From an uncultured Erysipelotrichaceae bacterium (GTDB lineage: Bacteria; Bacillota_I; Bacilli_A; RF39; UBA660): 46,500 nucleotides of DNA. Of the stretch, positions 39,832 through 46,500 are shown piece after piece (within the stretch, counting starts at the first letter, position 1; every line of letters begins with the position of its first letter). A program made the translations under genes and the position numbers. The notes beneath the pieces are model-generated. The model saw only the letters and a program-made list of their open reading frames with translations. It made no database searches and was not told the DNA's origin. The stretch lies in contig CADACC010000005.1 in the NCBI GenBank assembly GCA_902786275.1, positions 1 to 46,500 on the forward strand, given 5' to 3'.

Positions 39832-40117
39832 AATAATCGTCCAACTCCTTCTCAATTTCTCTAAGAACTAATAATGCTTCACGATAACTTTTGATAACTG
39901 GAACACTATGCTCTCTATTTGTTTTCTTCAAATTAACTTCAATTGCTGTTTTAACTATTGATTTAATTTGCTCAATTGTATAGCAAGCATTGTCTAATAA
40001 ATCATCAGTATTAATAAGTTTCATTTTAAGTTTATTGTTTTCATCCATTAAACTTCTTTCAACATCACTTGGTTCTTTTCCCCAAATTTCTTCATCACTT
40101 AAAAATAAATCATTCAT
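39800..40117 (-). CDS. 105-aa helical protein with WGKxP motif
   Basis: N-terminal LSDEEIWGKEPSDVERSLMDENNKLKMKLI, a long helix (LLDNACYTIEQIKSIVKTAIEVNLKK), and a C-terminal coiled coil (REALLVLREIEKELDDYYE). Overlaps the zinc-ribbon gene by 32 nt. Function unknown; see the shared motif with the 39604 gene. Confidence 0.68.
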   Translation of the reverse strand: MNDLFLSDEEIWGKEPSDVERSLMDENNKLKMKLINTDDLLDNACYTIEQIKSIVKTAIEVNLKKTNREHSVPVIKSYREALLVLREIEKELDDYYERTSSSKLG

Positions 40118-40193
40118 TTTTATTCTCCTCTCTTAATTTTTGAATGTATCTAATTACTTCAGATAACTTACCTTTAATTACAAAACTATTCAT
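40110..40193 (-). CDS. Possible 27-aa peptide
   Basis: A short frame MNSFVIKGKLSEVIRYIQKL followed by REENKNE, with ATG at 40193 overlapping the stop of the Cys-rich gene and GAGGA just upstream. It ends inside the start of the next gene, so it fits the coupled layout. Too short for certainty. Confidence 0.45.
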   Translation of the reverse strand: MNSFVIKGKLSEVIRYIQKLREENKNE

Positions 40194-40392
40194 ACTCGTC
40201 CTCATCTTCCCAATCACATTCATTACAATAATTATAATTATCGTTTGGTATATGTTCTTCTTTAACAATAACCATATTTTCATCACATAAATAATCTCCT
40301 TCACCAATATAAATACAATTAGCACAGGTATCACAACATTTTGGTTTTTCTCCCGATAATATTTTTTTAACAAATTTCTTATAATTTTTCAC
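40186..40392 (-). CDS. Cys-rich small protein (zinc-binding)
   Basis: 68 residues with CCDTCANC, a lone CDE and CNEC (about residues 19-59), a likely four-Cys zinc site, between basic and acidic ends (WEDEDEYE). GTG start at 40392 with GGAGG upstream. A longer frame on the same strand (to 40373) is out of frame and hydrophobic, and is not favoured. Function unknown. Confidence 0.65.
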   Translation of the reverse strand: MKNYKKFVKKILSGEKPKCCDTCANCIYIGEGDYLCDENMVIVKEEHIPNDNYNYCNECDWEDEDEYE

Positions 40393-40663
40393 TATTACCC
40401 TCCTTTATTTCGTTCATTTTGTCTAAAATATCAATCTTTCGTAATACTTGAAAATATAAATCTGGTTTTTCATCTTTTACATCTTGCATTACCCATTCTT
40501 CTAACTCATTCCAATTGTTAGTTGATTGGTCTAATTCATCTTTATACTTAAATTCTAATTTTAGATGGCTTTCTAATTCTCTTTGAAGTGTCTTTTTATC
40601 TAATGCAGTTATATTCTCTAACATTGCTTTTCTTGCACTATTTATTATCATTTTTTCTAACAT
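40379..40663 (-). CDS. 94-aa helical hypothetical protein
   Basis: Charged and helical (INSARKAMLENITALDKKTLQRELESHLKLEFKYKDELDQ; WNELEEWVMQDVKDEKPDLYFQVLRKIDIL). Overlaps both neighbours by a few nt. No family recognised. Confidence 0.68.
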   Translation of the reverse strand: MLEKMIINSARKAMLENITALDKKTLQRELESHLKLEFKYKDELDQSTNNWNELEEWVMQDVKDEKPDLYFQVLRKIDILDKMNEIKEGNSEKL

Positions 40664-40932
40664 TGACTATCACTTCCGTTTTGTAATAATGTAATACCCA
40701 TAGCACATAACATTCTTGCTTTTGTATCTTCATAAAAGTCTAAATTTTCTAATTGGTATTTAAAATATTCACTTGCTTTTTCACAACGAGATTTGTAATC
40801 TTCTTTTTCTTGTTGCAAATTAGTTATTAAATCTAATATTTCATCAGCAATTCCAAATTGTGAAAATGCTATTCCATTATTAATAAATGTTAAACTTTTA
40901 TTTGCTTTATTTATTTTTATTTCATCGTTCAT
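40657..40932 (-). CDS. 91-aa hypothetical protein
   Basis: A short beta N-terminus (KINKANKSLTFINNGIAFSQFGIAD), then a coiled coil (ILDLITNLQQEKEDYKSRCEKASEYFKYQL) and a small C-terminal part (ARMLCAMGITLLQNG). The ATG at 40932 follows GGTGAATTAGATG. Function unknown. Confidence 0.68.
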   Translation of the reverse strand: MNDEIKINKANKSLTFINNGIAFSQFGIADEILDLITNLQQEKEDYKSRCEKASEYFKYQLENLDFYEDTKARMLCAMGITLLQNGSDSQC

Positions 40933-41277
40933 CTAATTCACCTTATATTGCATAGAACTAAATTGTTCTTTTGTTACTATTGATTTAATATGATTTGCAT
41001 TGTGTAATATATTAGTTTCACTAAAACGAATGACTTTAAATTCTTCTGAATAATCAAATATGTAATCAATAAATGTGTCTATTACTTTCTTACCATTAAC
41101 ATAATCTCCAACTTCTATTAAATCTATTATGTTTGTGCTTGATTTAACTATTTGTTGAAAATAATAAAGTTTGTTATTATAATCTAATTCATATCTTTTT
41201 TCTTCTTGTGCAAAATTATCGTCTATAATTTTACCAATTACTCCGTCATAAGTTCTTACATAATCTCCAACTTTCAT
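40933..41277 (-). CDS. Beta-rich protein with two SH3-like segments
   Basis: 114 residues: two similar segments, MKVGDYVRTYDGVIGKIIDDNF...YELDYNNKLYYF and IEVGDYVNGKKVIDTFIDY...FKVIRFSET, each like a small SH3-type barrel with VGDYV. The repeat suggests internal duplication or a tandem KOW/SH3 fold. Such proteins are common in Gram-positive phage early regions, often of unknown function. Confidence 0.68.
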   Translation of the reverse strand: MKVGDYVRTYDGVIGKIIDDNFAQEEKRYELDYNNKLYYFQQIVKSSTNIIDLIEVGDYVNGKKVIDTFIDYIFDYSEEFKVIRFSETNILHNANHIKSIVTKEQFSSMQYKVN

Positions 41278-41279
41278 TA

Positions 41280-41432
41280 TTACTCACCTTTGCTTTCTAA
41301 ATAAGTAATAATTTCGTTGATTTTTTCTGCTAATTCTCTTTGGTTTCCTCTTTCAAAGTCATATTCATCTAATTTTTCAGGTGGTGTATTTTTTAACCAT
41401 TCTTCAAATTCAATCAATTCTTTATCCGTCAT
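41280..41432 (-). CDS. 50-aa acidic hypothetical protein
   Basis: Starts MTDKELIEFEEWLKNTPPEK; helical, acidic, ending INEIITYLESKGE. AGAGGAG precedes the ATG. The start overlaps the upstream gene by 11 nt and it ends 2 nt before the next start. Typical of tightly packed early genes. Function unknown. Confidence 0.65.
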   Translation of the reverse strand: MTDKELIEFEEWLKNTPPEKLDEYDFERGNQRELAEKINEIITYLESKGE

Positions 41433-41598
41433 TTTTCTTCTCCTCTTTCTTTAAAACTTTCTTCTTTGCTTCTAAATCTTCAATATGAACTTCTTTGACA
41501 TACGGTTGTTCATATACTTCAATTAGTTCAGCTGAAATATACTCTTCTCGTTCTAATACGATTGTATTATATGTTGTCGTTATTGTTATTCGGTACAT
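41422..41598 (-). CDS. 58-aa hypothetical protein
   Basis: Starts MYRITITTTYNTIVLEREEY; a short beta N-terminus, then a charged helix ending KKKVLKKEEKKNDG. AAAGGAAATG precedes the ATG at 41598. Its Lys/Glu tail overlaps the ribosome binding site and start of the next gene. Function unknown. Confidence 0.62.
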   Translation of the reverse strand: MYRITITTTYNTIVLEREEYISAELIEVYEQPYVKEVHIEDLEAKKKVLKKEEKKNDG

Positions 41599-41822
41599 TA
41601 TTCATTTCCTTTCTTTAAGGTTTTATATAATTCTTCATAAACTTTTTCTCTGTTATTACGAGCATTTAAGTTATTATATGTTAATTTTAAAATATTACCC
41701 GTTTTTAAGTGTATTATTAACCAATATGTTTGACCTATTGTTCCACTATCTTTTGCTTCAATATAATCAATATTATTTGGATTTAACAAATAACTACCTT
41801 CGTTATCTTCAATTTTTATCAT
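41598..41822 (-). CDS. 74-aa beta-rich hypothetical protein
   Basis: MIKIEDNEGSYLLNPNNIDYIEAKDSGTIGQTYWLIIHLKTGNILKLTYNN shows strand-turn-strand spacing like a small PH- or SH3-type barrel, with a C-terminal helix (REKVYEELYKTLKKGNE). Coupled to both neighbours by short overlaps. Function unknown. Confidence 0.68.
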   Translation of the reverse strand: MIKIEDNEGSYLLNPNNIDYIEAKDSGTIGQTYWLIIHLKTGNILKLTYNNLNARNNREKVYEELYKTLKKGNE

Positions 41823-42021
41823 TTCTCCTCCTTTGTTTTAATATTTCCCAATATATTCGTTCATCCATAGTTATATCTCCCTTTTCATACATTCTATCAA
41901 TTGTCGGTTGAGGTATGGATGCGAATATATTAACAAATCTTTCGTATTTTTTTCTTTGTTTCTCTCTATCTTCAAGTAATTTGTCTATTCTATCAACTAG
42001 TTCCTGATATGTATTAAACAT
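41809..42021 (-). CDS. 70-aa helical protein downstream of the PemK-like gene
   Basis: Begins MFNTYQELVDRIDKLLEDRE, a helical charged protein with IPQPTIDRMYEKGDITMDERIYWEILKQRRR. Its start overlaps the stop of the PemK-like gene. It is a candidate cofactor or antitoxin by position only; there is no antitoxin motif. Confidence 0.6.
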   Translation of the reverse strand: MFNTYQELVDRIDKLLEDREKQRKKYERFVNIFASIPQPTIDRMYEKGDITMDERIYWEILKQRRRNDKN

Positions 42022-42386
42022 TATATCTCACTTAGCATTTGTCTATTAATCTCTGATAAAAAGTTATGTGTAGTGATATATACTTTCTTAAATGTGTTAG
42101 GTGATAGTTTACCAATTACTCTACTGATTTGATGTTTATGTAATGTGTGAATTTTACTACAACTTGCTAGACAAGGTGCATTTAAAAATGGGTTTTCTTC
42201 TATATTAACATTAACTGTATAATTACCTACCATATCAAATTGTGTTGTAAGTTTTATTGCTGTGAAGTTTATTGTACCTCTATTTGATGGGTCAAATTGT
42301 TCGTCTTGTAATACAACGAATAGTGCTCTTTTTGCTTTCCCTTCAAAATTTATATAATCACATATAACTACTGTTCCTGCTTTCAT
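42021..42386 (-). CDS. MazF/PemK-like protein
   Basis: 121 residues. MKAGTVVICDYINFEGKAKRALFVVLQDE matches the MazF/PemK opening (G-x-V-x-x-x-x-F-x-G-x-x-x-R-x-x-x-V-x). Later INFTAIKLTTQ is the threonine-bearing strand, and SKIHTLHKHQISRVIGKLS matches the closing strand and helix of the toxin fold. These proteins are usually sequence-specific mRNA endoribonucleases. ATG 42386 follows AAAGGAGA; upstream extension is a different gene. No antitoxin was identified in the flanking genes. It may help in host mRNA shut-off or be an inactive binder. Confidence 0.65.
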   Translation of the reverse strand: MKAGTVVICDYINFEGKAKRALFVVLQDEQFDPSNRGTINFTAIKLTTQFDMVGNYTVNVNIEENPFLNAPCLASCSKIHTLHKHQISRVIGKLSPNTFKKVYITTHNFLSEINRQMLSEI

Positions 42387-42604
42387 TAATAAGGTCTCCT
42401 TTTCTTTTCTACTATTTTTAAACATAATAAATAAAACAATTCTAATGGTATTAACAAAATATCTAAAACTAAAGTTAATGGTGTTAAACATATTACTAAT
42501 ATTAATAACATTGCCATTTCTTCATCGGAATAATCACTTGTTCTACCAAAATTAAAGGGATATAATTTATAGTCATAATCTCTCCACATATTTAAAGTAA
42601 GCAT
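42386..42604 (-). CDS. 72-aa membrane protein
   Basis: A soluble Tyr-rich N-terminus (WRDYDYKLYPFNFGRTSDYSDEE) and one to two hydrophobic segments (MLLILVICLTPLTLVLDILLIPLELFYLLCL), ending in a basic KKRRPY. Coupled to the PemK-like gene (1-nt overlap). May anchor a complex to the membrane; function unknown. Confidence 0.65.
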   Translation of the reverse strand: MLTLNMWRDYDYKLYPFNFGRTSDYSDEEMAMLLILVICLTPLTLVLDILLIPLELFYLLCLKIVEKKRRPY

Positions 42605-42810
42605 TATATACTATTCAACTCCTTACTTAATTTTAAGTTTTCTTTTTCTAAATCTCTGATTTGTTTGTCTAATTTTTTAATAAACTTGTCTTTTTCTTTT
42701 ATTGTTTTTTCTCTTTTTTCTATTTCTTTGAATTGTTTTTTAATTGTTACTTGATATTCTTTATTTAGTGCAAGTAAAGTATCAAGGTTATATGCTTTAC
42801 CTCTCATCAT
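42604..42810 (-). CDS. 68-aa coiled-coil protein
   Basis: Almost entirely a Lys/Glu heptad coiled coil (LNKEYQVTIKKQFKEIEKRE...KDKFIKKLDKQIRDLEKENLKL). Its start overlaps the end of the glutamine amidotransferase gene. Possibly an adaptor. Confidence 0.65.
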   Translation of the reverse strand: MMRGKAYNLDTLLALNKEYQVTIKKQFKEIEKREKTIKEKDKFIKKLDKQIRDLEKENLKLSKELNSI

Positions 42811-43757
42811 TAAAATATCATCTCCTCTCCATTTTCGTCATATATCATAGCATTACTACCTACATACTCATAATCTCCCATACTATTTACTTCATATAGT
42901 ATGCCATAATAGAAATCATATACTAAATTTTTATCTCCTACTTTTTCAAATTCTTTTTCTTCTACACTATAATACCAGTTTGGTTCTAGTATTATCTCAC
43001 TATCGTACTCGGGGTCATACTCGTTAGTAAATTCTTCTTTTAAAAAGTCCTCGTTCTTTTTCTCTATGTCTTTTTTAGTTTTCTTATAATAATCTTCCCA
43101 GTATGAATAGTCATCATAGTATCTATCATAAAGTCCATAATACTTAGAATAGTCGTATGGTTTATAATTTGAATTACTATATTTAACTCCGTCCTCATCA
43201 GTTTGGAAGTCTCCAACTAAATATATATTATCACATTTATCTAAAAATGCCAACTTAGAACCTGTAATATCTTCTAGTCCATCCATAATATACTTATTTT
43301 TATAAAACTTTCTATAATGTTTATATAGTGGATACACATATTTGATAATAAAGTTTTGAGTGTCATTTGTTGTCTTATCTCCTACTGGTGGGTTGTAATT
43401 GTGAATTATGCCATTATGTGCCATACCTAGTGATGTCTTATAATATGTTTTGTGTAATACTTCTTTATCATAACTGATAGGGTATGGATGTGTGTTTTCT
43501 CTTGAGTTTGCTCCTGCTGTTCCTATTCTAAAGTGCATAACTAGTGATTTGTTCACAAAGTCATTGTATTTTTTACATAATTTTTTATATCTTTTGTTAA
43601 AACTTTTATATGTCATATAACCTTTATCAATTACTACTTGATTTGTGTTATCAACATACATAAAGCCTGCTCCATCTGGGTTGTTTGTAAAACAATTCTT
43701 TAAATATTCCTCTCTCGGTAATTTAGTCATTTTATCTTTTGCTACAATTATACACAT
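42810..43757 (-). CDS. Class II glutamine amidotransferase (Ntn hydrolase)
   Basis: 315 residues. Cys2 is the N-terminal nucleophile after Met removal (MCIIVAKD). Further class II signatures are DGAGFMYVD (about 28-36), HFRIGTAG with R77, NTHPYP (about 89-94), AHNGII (113-118) and NDTQ (131-134) in place of SDTE. The enzyme releases ammonia from glutamine. It is translationally coupled to the adjacent amidoligase (1-nt overlap), so ammonia is probably channelled to that ligase. A long Tyr/Asp/Glu-rich C-terminal half (about 190-315) is not part of the catalytic core. Confidence 0.88.
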   Translation of the reverse strand: MCIIVAKDKMTKLPREEYLKNCFTNNPDGAGFMYVDNTNQVVIDKGYMTYKSFNKRYKKLCKKYNDFVNKSLVMHFRIGTAGANSRENTHPYPISYDKEVLHKTYYKTSLGMAHNGIIHNYNPPVGDKTTNDTQNFIIKYVYPLYKHYRKFYKNKYIMDGLEDITGSKLAFLDKCDNIYLVGDFQTDEDGVKYSNSNYKPYDYSKYYGLYDRYYDDYSYWEDYYKKTKKDIEKKNEDFLKEEFTNEYDPEYDSEIILEPNWYYSVEEKEFEKVGDKNLVYDFYYGILYEVNSMGDYEYVGSNAMIYDENGEEMIF

Positions 43758-45328
43758 TATTTACCAAGCCTCCTTTTGATTGATGCTAATGATTGTTTAT
43801 CGTATTCCAAGTTATTATAATCTAGTGGCTGCATATTGTCTAAGTCATATACAATACTATTTAGATTTGATAACTCATTATTTAATTTGCATATAAAGTT
43901 AAAAGTTTCTTTTACTTTTTGATATGTTTTATTCTTTTGTCTTGCTCTATTTGATATATCTTTTAATATCTCTTGAATTAAATCTTCTACTTCAAGTCTT
44001 AGTGTGTCTTTATCTTTGTTGTATTCTATCAATAATTCTTTAGAGTAGTCAATTATCGGTTTATCACATTGTAAATTATGTTCTTCAATATAATGTGGTA
44101 AGAATTTGCCCTGTGATGTTATCTTTGTCCAAGTCAATTCTTCTACTGGTAAATTTAAGTTGGATGCAAAGTGTACTAAGTTATTTACAAATTCAAAGTC
44201 AGCCATAAATGTTTCATATTTTAATGTACCTTTGAAAAATCTAAACTCTATTGTCTTTGAATTTGTTAAATTTAGTGCTTGGTATCTATCGCAAGTGTCT
44301 TTATTATTGACAATATAATCTAGTGATTTAATAACTTTTGGATTTACTCCTGTTCTTTTATCACTTAGAAATCGTGCCCACCTATTTAGTTCACTAGTAG
44401 AACTTCTTCTAGATATTTTAAATATTTCTTCTTTGTATGTTTCCATAAATAAGATAATTCTATCAATAACTTGTGAGTTCGTAGGTCTAGTTATGTGAAA
44501 GTGTAGTCCACAAGTTGATGTATTATGTGATTTATAACCTAAGTTTGTTAAGTGGTCAAACAATTGTCTATATTTATCTTCCTGTGCTAACATATATTTA
44601 TATGATAGTGGGTGTGATATAAACTCTATACCCTGGTCGGAAAGTGAACCGTCGTGCATACATATACCATCTACCTCGTTGATTGCCTCGACTGCTCCTG
44701 GCATATCATCTCCATCATCAATTTCTAGTTCGTGTCCTATATAAAACTCGGGTTTGTTCTCGTTTGTTTCTTCGGGTAGGTTGTGTAATCTCCAATCTCT
44801 AAAACTATGATAGTCATATAATAAGTTTTGTTCGTGGTAGTGCTCATCCCAGCAACTCTCACAATAGTAATTATCACAGTCATCACAGTAAGTGGCATCA
44901 TTACAATTGATTAATTGTCCACAACTATAACATTCTACATAGTCATTATCTCTACAATGCTCACATACATTGTATCCCTCGTTTGTTTCGTATGTGTCGT
45001 AAGTGTCATCATAGTATTCATTACAATGTTCACAAAAGAAGTAGTTTGATGAGCAATTCTCACATACATAAAAGTCATCATTTCGTGAATTAATGTAAGA
45101 GTAGTAATCAGTATATTCTCCACAATCAGGACATTTAATTACATCCCAAAAGTTTATATTATTCTCTTGTAATTTATTTTTAACATCTATGTGTGCATAT
45201 GATACCTCAGTGTTATCAAGTATAAAACATAACACATAGTCATCATTTAAAAAGTAATTATCTCCTAAAATTTCTAGTGCCTTATCTTTGTCAGTGTCGG
45301 CAATTTGTATAAATTTTAAATTATTCAT
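43757..45328 (-). CDS. Amidoligase (ATP-grasp/GS-like carboxylate-amine ligase) with zinc-ribbon array
   Basis: 523 residues. The N-terminus (residues 66-159) has eight C-x2-C-type pairs (C66/C69, C89/C92, C99/C102, C122/C125, C133/C136, C148/C151, C156/C159 and a lone C142), an array of treble-clef or ribbon zinc sites. The catalytic domain follows with GHELEID (198-204), DGSLSDQGIE (226-235), STCGLHFHI (271-279) and TIEFRFFKGTL (359-369), matching Amidoligase_2 enzymes predicted to form amide or peptide-like bonds. A C-terminal helical part extends to 523. With the coupled glutamine amidotransferase it forms a predicted amidation system; the substrate is unknown. Confidence 0.86.
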   Translation of the reverse strand: MNNLKFIQIADTDKDKALEILGDNYFLNDDYVLCFILDNTEVSYAHIDVKNKLQENNINFWDVIKCPDCGEYTDYYSYINSRNDDFYVCENCSSNYFFCEHCNEYYDDTYDTYETNEGYNVCEHCRDNDYVECYSCGQLINCNDATYCDDCDNYYCESCWDEHYHEQNLLYDYHSFRDWRLHNLPEETNENKPEFYIGHELEIDDGDDMPGAVEAINEVDGICMHDGSLSDQGIEFISHPLSYKYMLAQEDKYRQLFDHLTNLGYKSHNTSTCGLHFHITRPTNSQVIDRIILFMETYKEEIFKISRRSSTSELNRWARFLSDKRTGVNPKVIKSLDYIVNNKDTCDRYQALNLTNSKTIEFRFFKGTLKYETFMADFEFVNNLVHFASNLNLPVEELTWTKITSQGKFLPHYIEEHNLQCDKPIIDYSKELLIEYNKDKDTLRLEVEDLIQEILKDISNRARQKNKTYQKVKETFNFICKLNNELSNLNSIVYDLDNMQPLDYNNLEYDKQSLASIKRRLGK

Positions 45329-45635
45329 ATTTCCAATTCCTTTCTTTCATTAAATTTTTATAGTCAGTATCATCATAAGTTGTTGTATTTTCATAATCTT
45401 TTGATATTCTTATTATAGATTTGTTTTGTATATCATTTATCATATCATAACAACTAAAATCTCGTGTTGTTAATATACAATCATCAAAATTTGTATTTTT
45501 AAATTCTTCAATAAATTGTTTTAAGTCTTTTTGTGTAAAGGGCTCTTGTGTTACCCAGTACAATATTTCTTTGTATGCACAACATACTTTGTATCTCATT
45601 TCATATGGTATATTATCTTCCTTTATTGTTGTCAT
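45321..45635 (-). CDS. 104-aa hypothetical protein
   Basis: Sequence MTTIKEDNIPYEMRYKVCCAYKEILYWVTQEPFTQKDLKQFIEEF with a later acidic Tyr/Asp segment. It lies between ssb and the amidoligase (8-nt overlap with the latter). No family recognised; position suggests the early auxiliary cluster. Confidence 0.68.
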   Translation of the reverse strand: MTTIKEDNIPYEMRYKVCCAYKEILYWVTQEPFTQKDLKQFIEEFKNTNFDDCILTTRDFSCYDMINDIQNKSIIRISKDYENTTTYDDTDYKNLMKERNWKYE

Positions 45636-45636
45636 A

Positions 45637-46014
45637 TTATATCTCTCCTTCGTTTAGTGGGTTAGTTTGTGGTGTATCAGTGGATGTGTTTGTTTGTGGG
45701 TTGGGGTTGGTGTTTGCTGATAAGAATGTTACTTTATCAGCAACGACTATTAGTTTAGTATTTTGTGTGTCGTTGTATACATTTTCAAGTCTACCTTTAA
45801 CTCCTATCAAGTCGCCTCGTCTTGTATATTCTACAAGTGAGTGTGCTATTTCATTATATACCATAACAGGTATAAAATCAGTTTCGTATTCTCCATCAAC
45901 ATTTTTGTATGGTCTTGTTATTGCTAATGTAATTCGTGCATATTTTTGATTTGTTTCAGTGTGTTCTAGTTGTGGTGTGGTAGTAAGTCTACCTACTAAC
46001 ATTATATTATTCAT
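45637..46014 (-). CDS. ssb: Single-stranded DNA-binding protein
   Basis: 125 residues. MNNIMLVGRLTTTPQLEHTETNQKYARITLAITRPYKNVDGEYETDFIPVMVYNEIAHSLVEYTRRGDLIGVKGRLE is the full OB-fold signature of bacterial/phage SSB (GRL, FxLA-type strand, DFIPV, GDLIGVKGRLE). The tail is Asn/Thr/Pro-rich and ends NEGEI rather than the canonical DDDIPF, so partner binding may differ. AGGAAG precedes the ATG at 46014. It protects replication intermediates; first gene after the non-coding junction region. Confidence 0.92.
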   Translation of the reverse strand: MNNIMLVGRLTTTPQLEHTETNQKYARITLAITRPYKNVDGEYETDFIPVMVYNEIAHSLVEYTRRGDLIGVKGRLENVYNDTQNTKLIVVADKVTFLSANTNPNPQTNTSTDTPQTNPLNEGEI

Positions 46015-46401
46015 TATTTATCTTCTTCCTTTCTTTTTTTAATTTATATCGTGTGATTTAGGTGGTAGGTTTTGTGGTTATTTTATGTTATGTGGTGTAT
46101 TTGTGGTGCTTTAAGTTTTCTAAGTTGTGTAAAAGTCGCAATCCCTTTTGGAATAAGGGTTATTTCAGGACACACAAAACTTTATATAAAATCATTAAAT
46201 GGTATTGTTTGGCGAGTTATGTTATGTGTTGTAAGTTGTGTGTATCGTGAACGATAGAATAAGGGTTAGATTAGGTCATTTGGTGTGAGATGTGTGTAGT
46301 GGTGTGTGTGATTTTGTGATTATGCTGTGATTTGATGTGATTTGTGTGAGTTGTTAGCAAGTAAAATGAGAATGTGGAGTAATTTATAAGCAAATAATAG
46401 C
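46015..46401. other. Non-coding T/G-rich region upstream of ssb (candidate origin or leader)
   Basis: No gene with a credible ribosome binding site or family match is present. The plus strand is rich in T and G (minus strand A/C-rich, G-poor), with many TGTG runs. GAATAAGGGTTA occurs twice (about 46152-46163 and 46257-46268, allowing the first base to vary), and a related CCCTTATGGG lies at about 68-77 past the junction. Such repeated units in a gene-free asymmetric region beside ssb are consistent with an origin or a long untranslated leader. Confidence 0.5.
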
Positions 46402-46500
46402 AAATACACAAAAGTATGCCAGCCAATTTGGATATGCCACACATTTGCAAGTTTGTGTCATTAAGCAACCCTTATGGGAATTGAAGTCTTTATTTTGTGT
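46402..46500. repeat. Right copy of 99-nt direct terminal repeat
   Basis: Identical to 1-99. See the left copy. Confidence 0.95.

Noticed and set aside
40110-40373. 87-codon frame on the minus strand
   Set aside because: It overlaps the Cys-rich gene out of frame and is hydrophobic low-complexity; only its last 27 codons have a plausible start and are listed separately.
42386-42491. N-terminal extension of the PemK-like protein
   Set aside because: The extra 35 codons overlap a membrane protein gene and lack a ribosome binding site; the internal ATG at 42386 has a strong one.

Overview
The window is the complete genome of a virulent, low-GC, tailed double-stranded DNA phage. The first 99 bases (1-99) are repeated exactly at the end (46402-46500), as expected for a circular or terminally redundant assembly of about 46.4 kb. 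Strong purine-rich ribosome binding sites, TTGACA/TATAAT promoters with 17-bp spacers, intrinsic terminators and AT-rich codon use point to a Gram-positive-type host (Bacillota or a relative, plausibly a gut bacterium). TAA, TAG and TGA all act as stops, so the standard code is used. No integrase, repressor or partition gene was seen. A long portal, an adaptor-like protein, a 1051-residue nozzle-like protein, a 1735-residue ejection-like protein and no tape measure, tube or sheath protein suggest a short-tailed (podovirus-like) virion. This is inference.

Layout. (1) 985-2050 is a divergent control region. It holds three near-identical tandem promoters firing leftward. To their right lies a stretch of strong strand asymmetry, T/G-rich and then C-rich. 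(2) 2081-3470, rightward: a small HNH-like gene of foreign composition, a promoter-to-terminator structured RNA of about 230 nt that I cannot assign, a second short hairpin RNA or attenuator, a 28-residue membrane peptide and four tRNA genes (Trp, Gln, Ile-UAU, Cys). (3) 3520-30789, rightward late genes: small terminase, GIY-YIG endonuclease, large terminase, portal, baseplate/fibre proteins, holin, M23 endolysin, small membrane and regulatory proteins, a cluster of structural-type and accessory proteins, scaffold, decoration protein, major capsid protein, an HNH endonuclease, adaptor, nozzle, collar-domain protein and two ejection-type proteins. (4) 30788-30822 is a shared bidirectional terminator. 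(5) 46014 down to 30803, leftward, continuing across the junction from genes at 984-281: SSB, an amidoligase plus glutamine amidotransferase pair, a MazF/PemK-like protein, many small genes, then the replication and recombination module (VRR-NUC nuclease, SNF2-type helicase, Fe-S RecB/Cas4-like nuclease, RecA-like ATPase, family B DNA polymerase, D5-type primase-helicase).

The leftward genes are probably early and driven by the triple promoter. The rightward genes are probably late and driven by promoters at 3520 and 16730. Points most worth a second look: an 8-nt insertion inside the P-loop of the large terminase, which breaks its frame immediately downstream of a GIY-YIG endonuclease that lacks a normal start codon; the unassigned structured RNA next to the HNH-like gene; the zinc-ribbon amidoligase with its amidotransferase; the PemK-like protein without a recognisable antitoxin; and the triplicated promoter with its palindromes.
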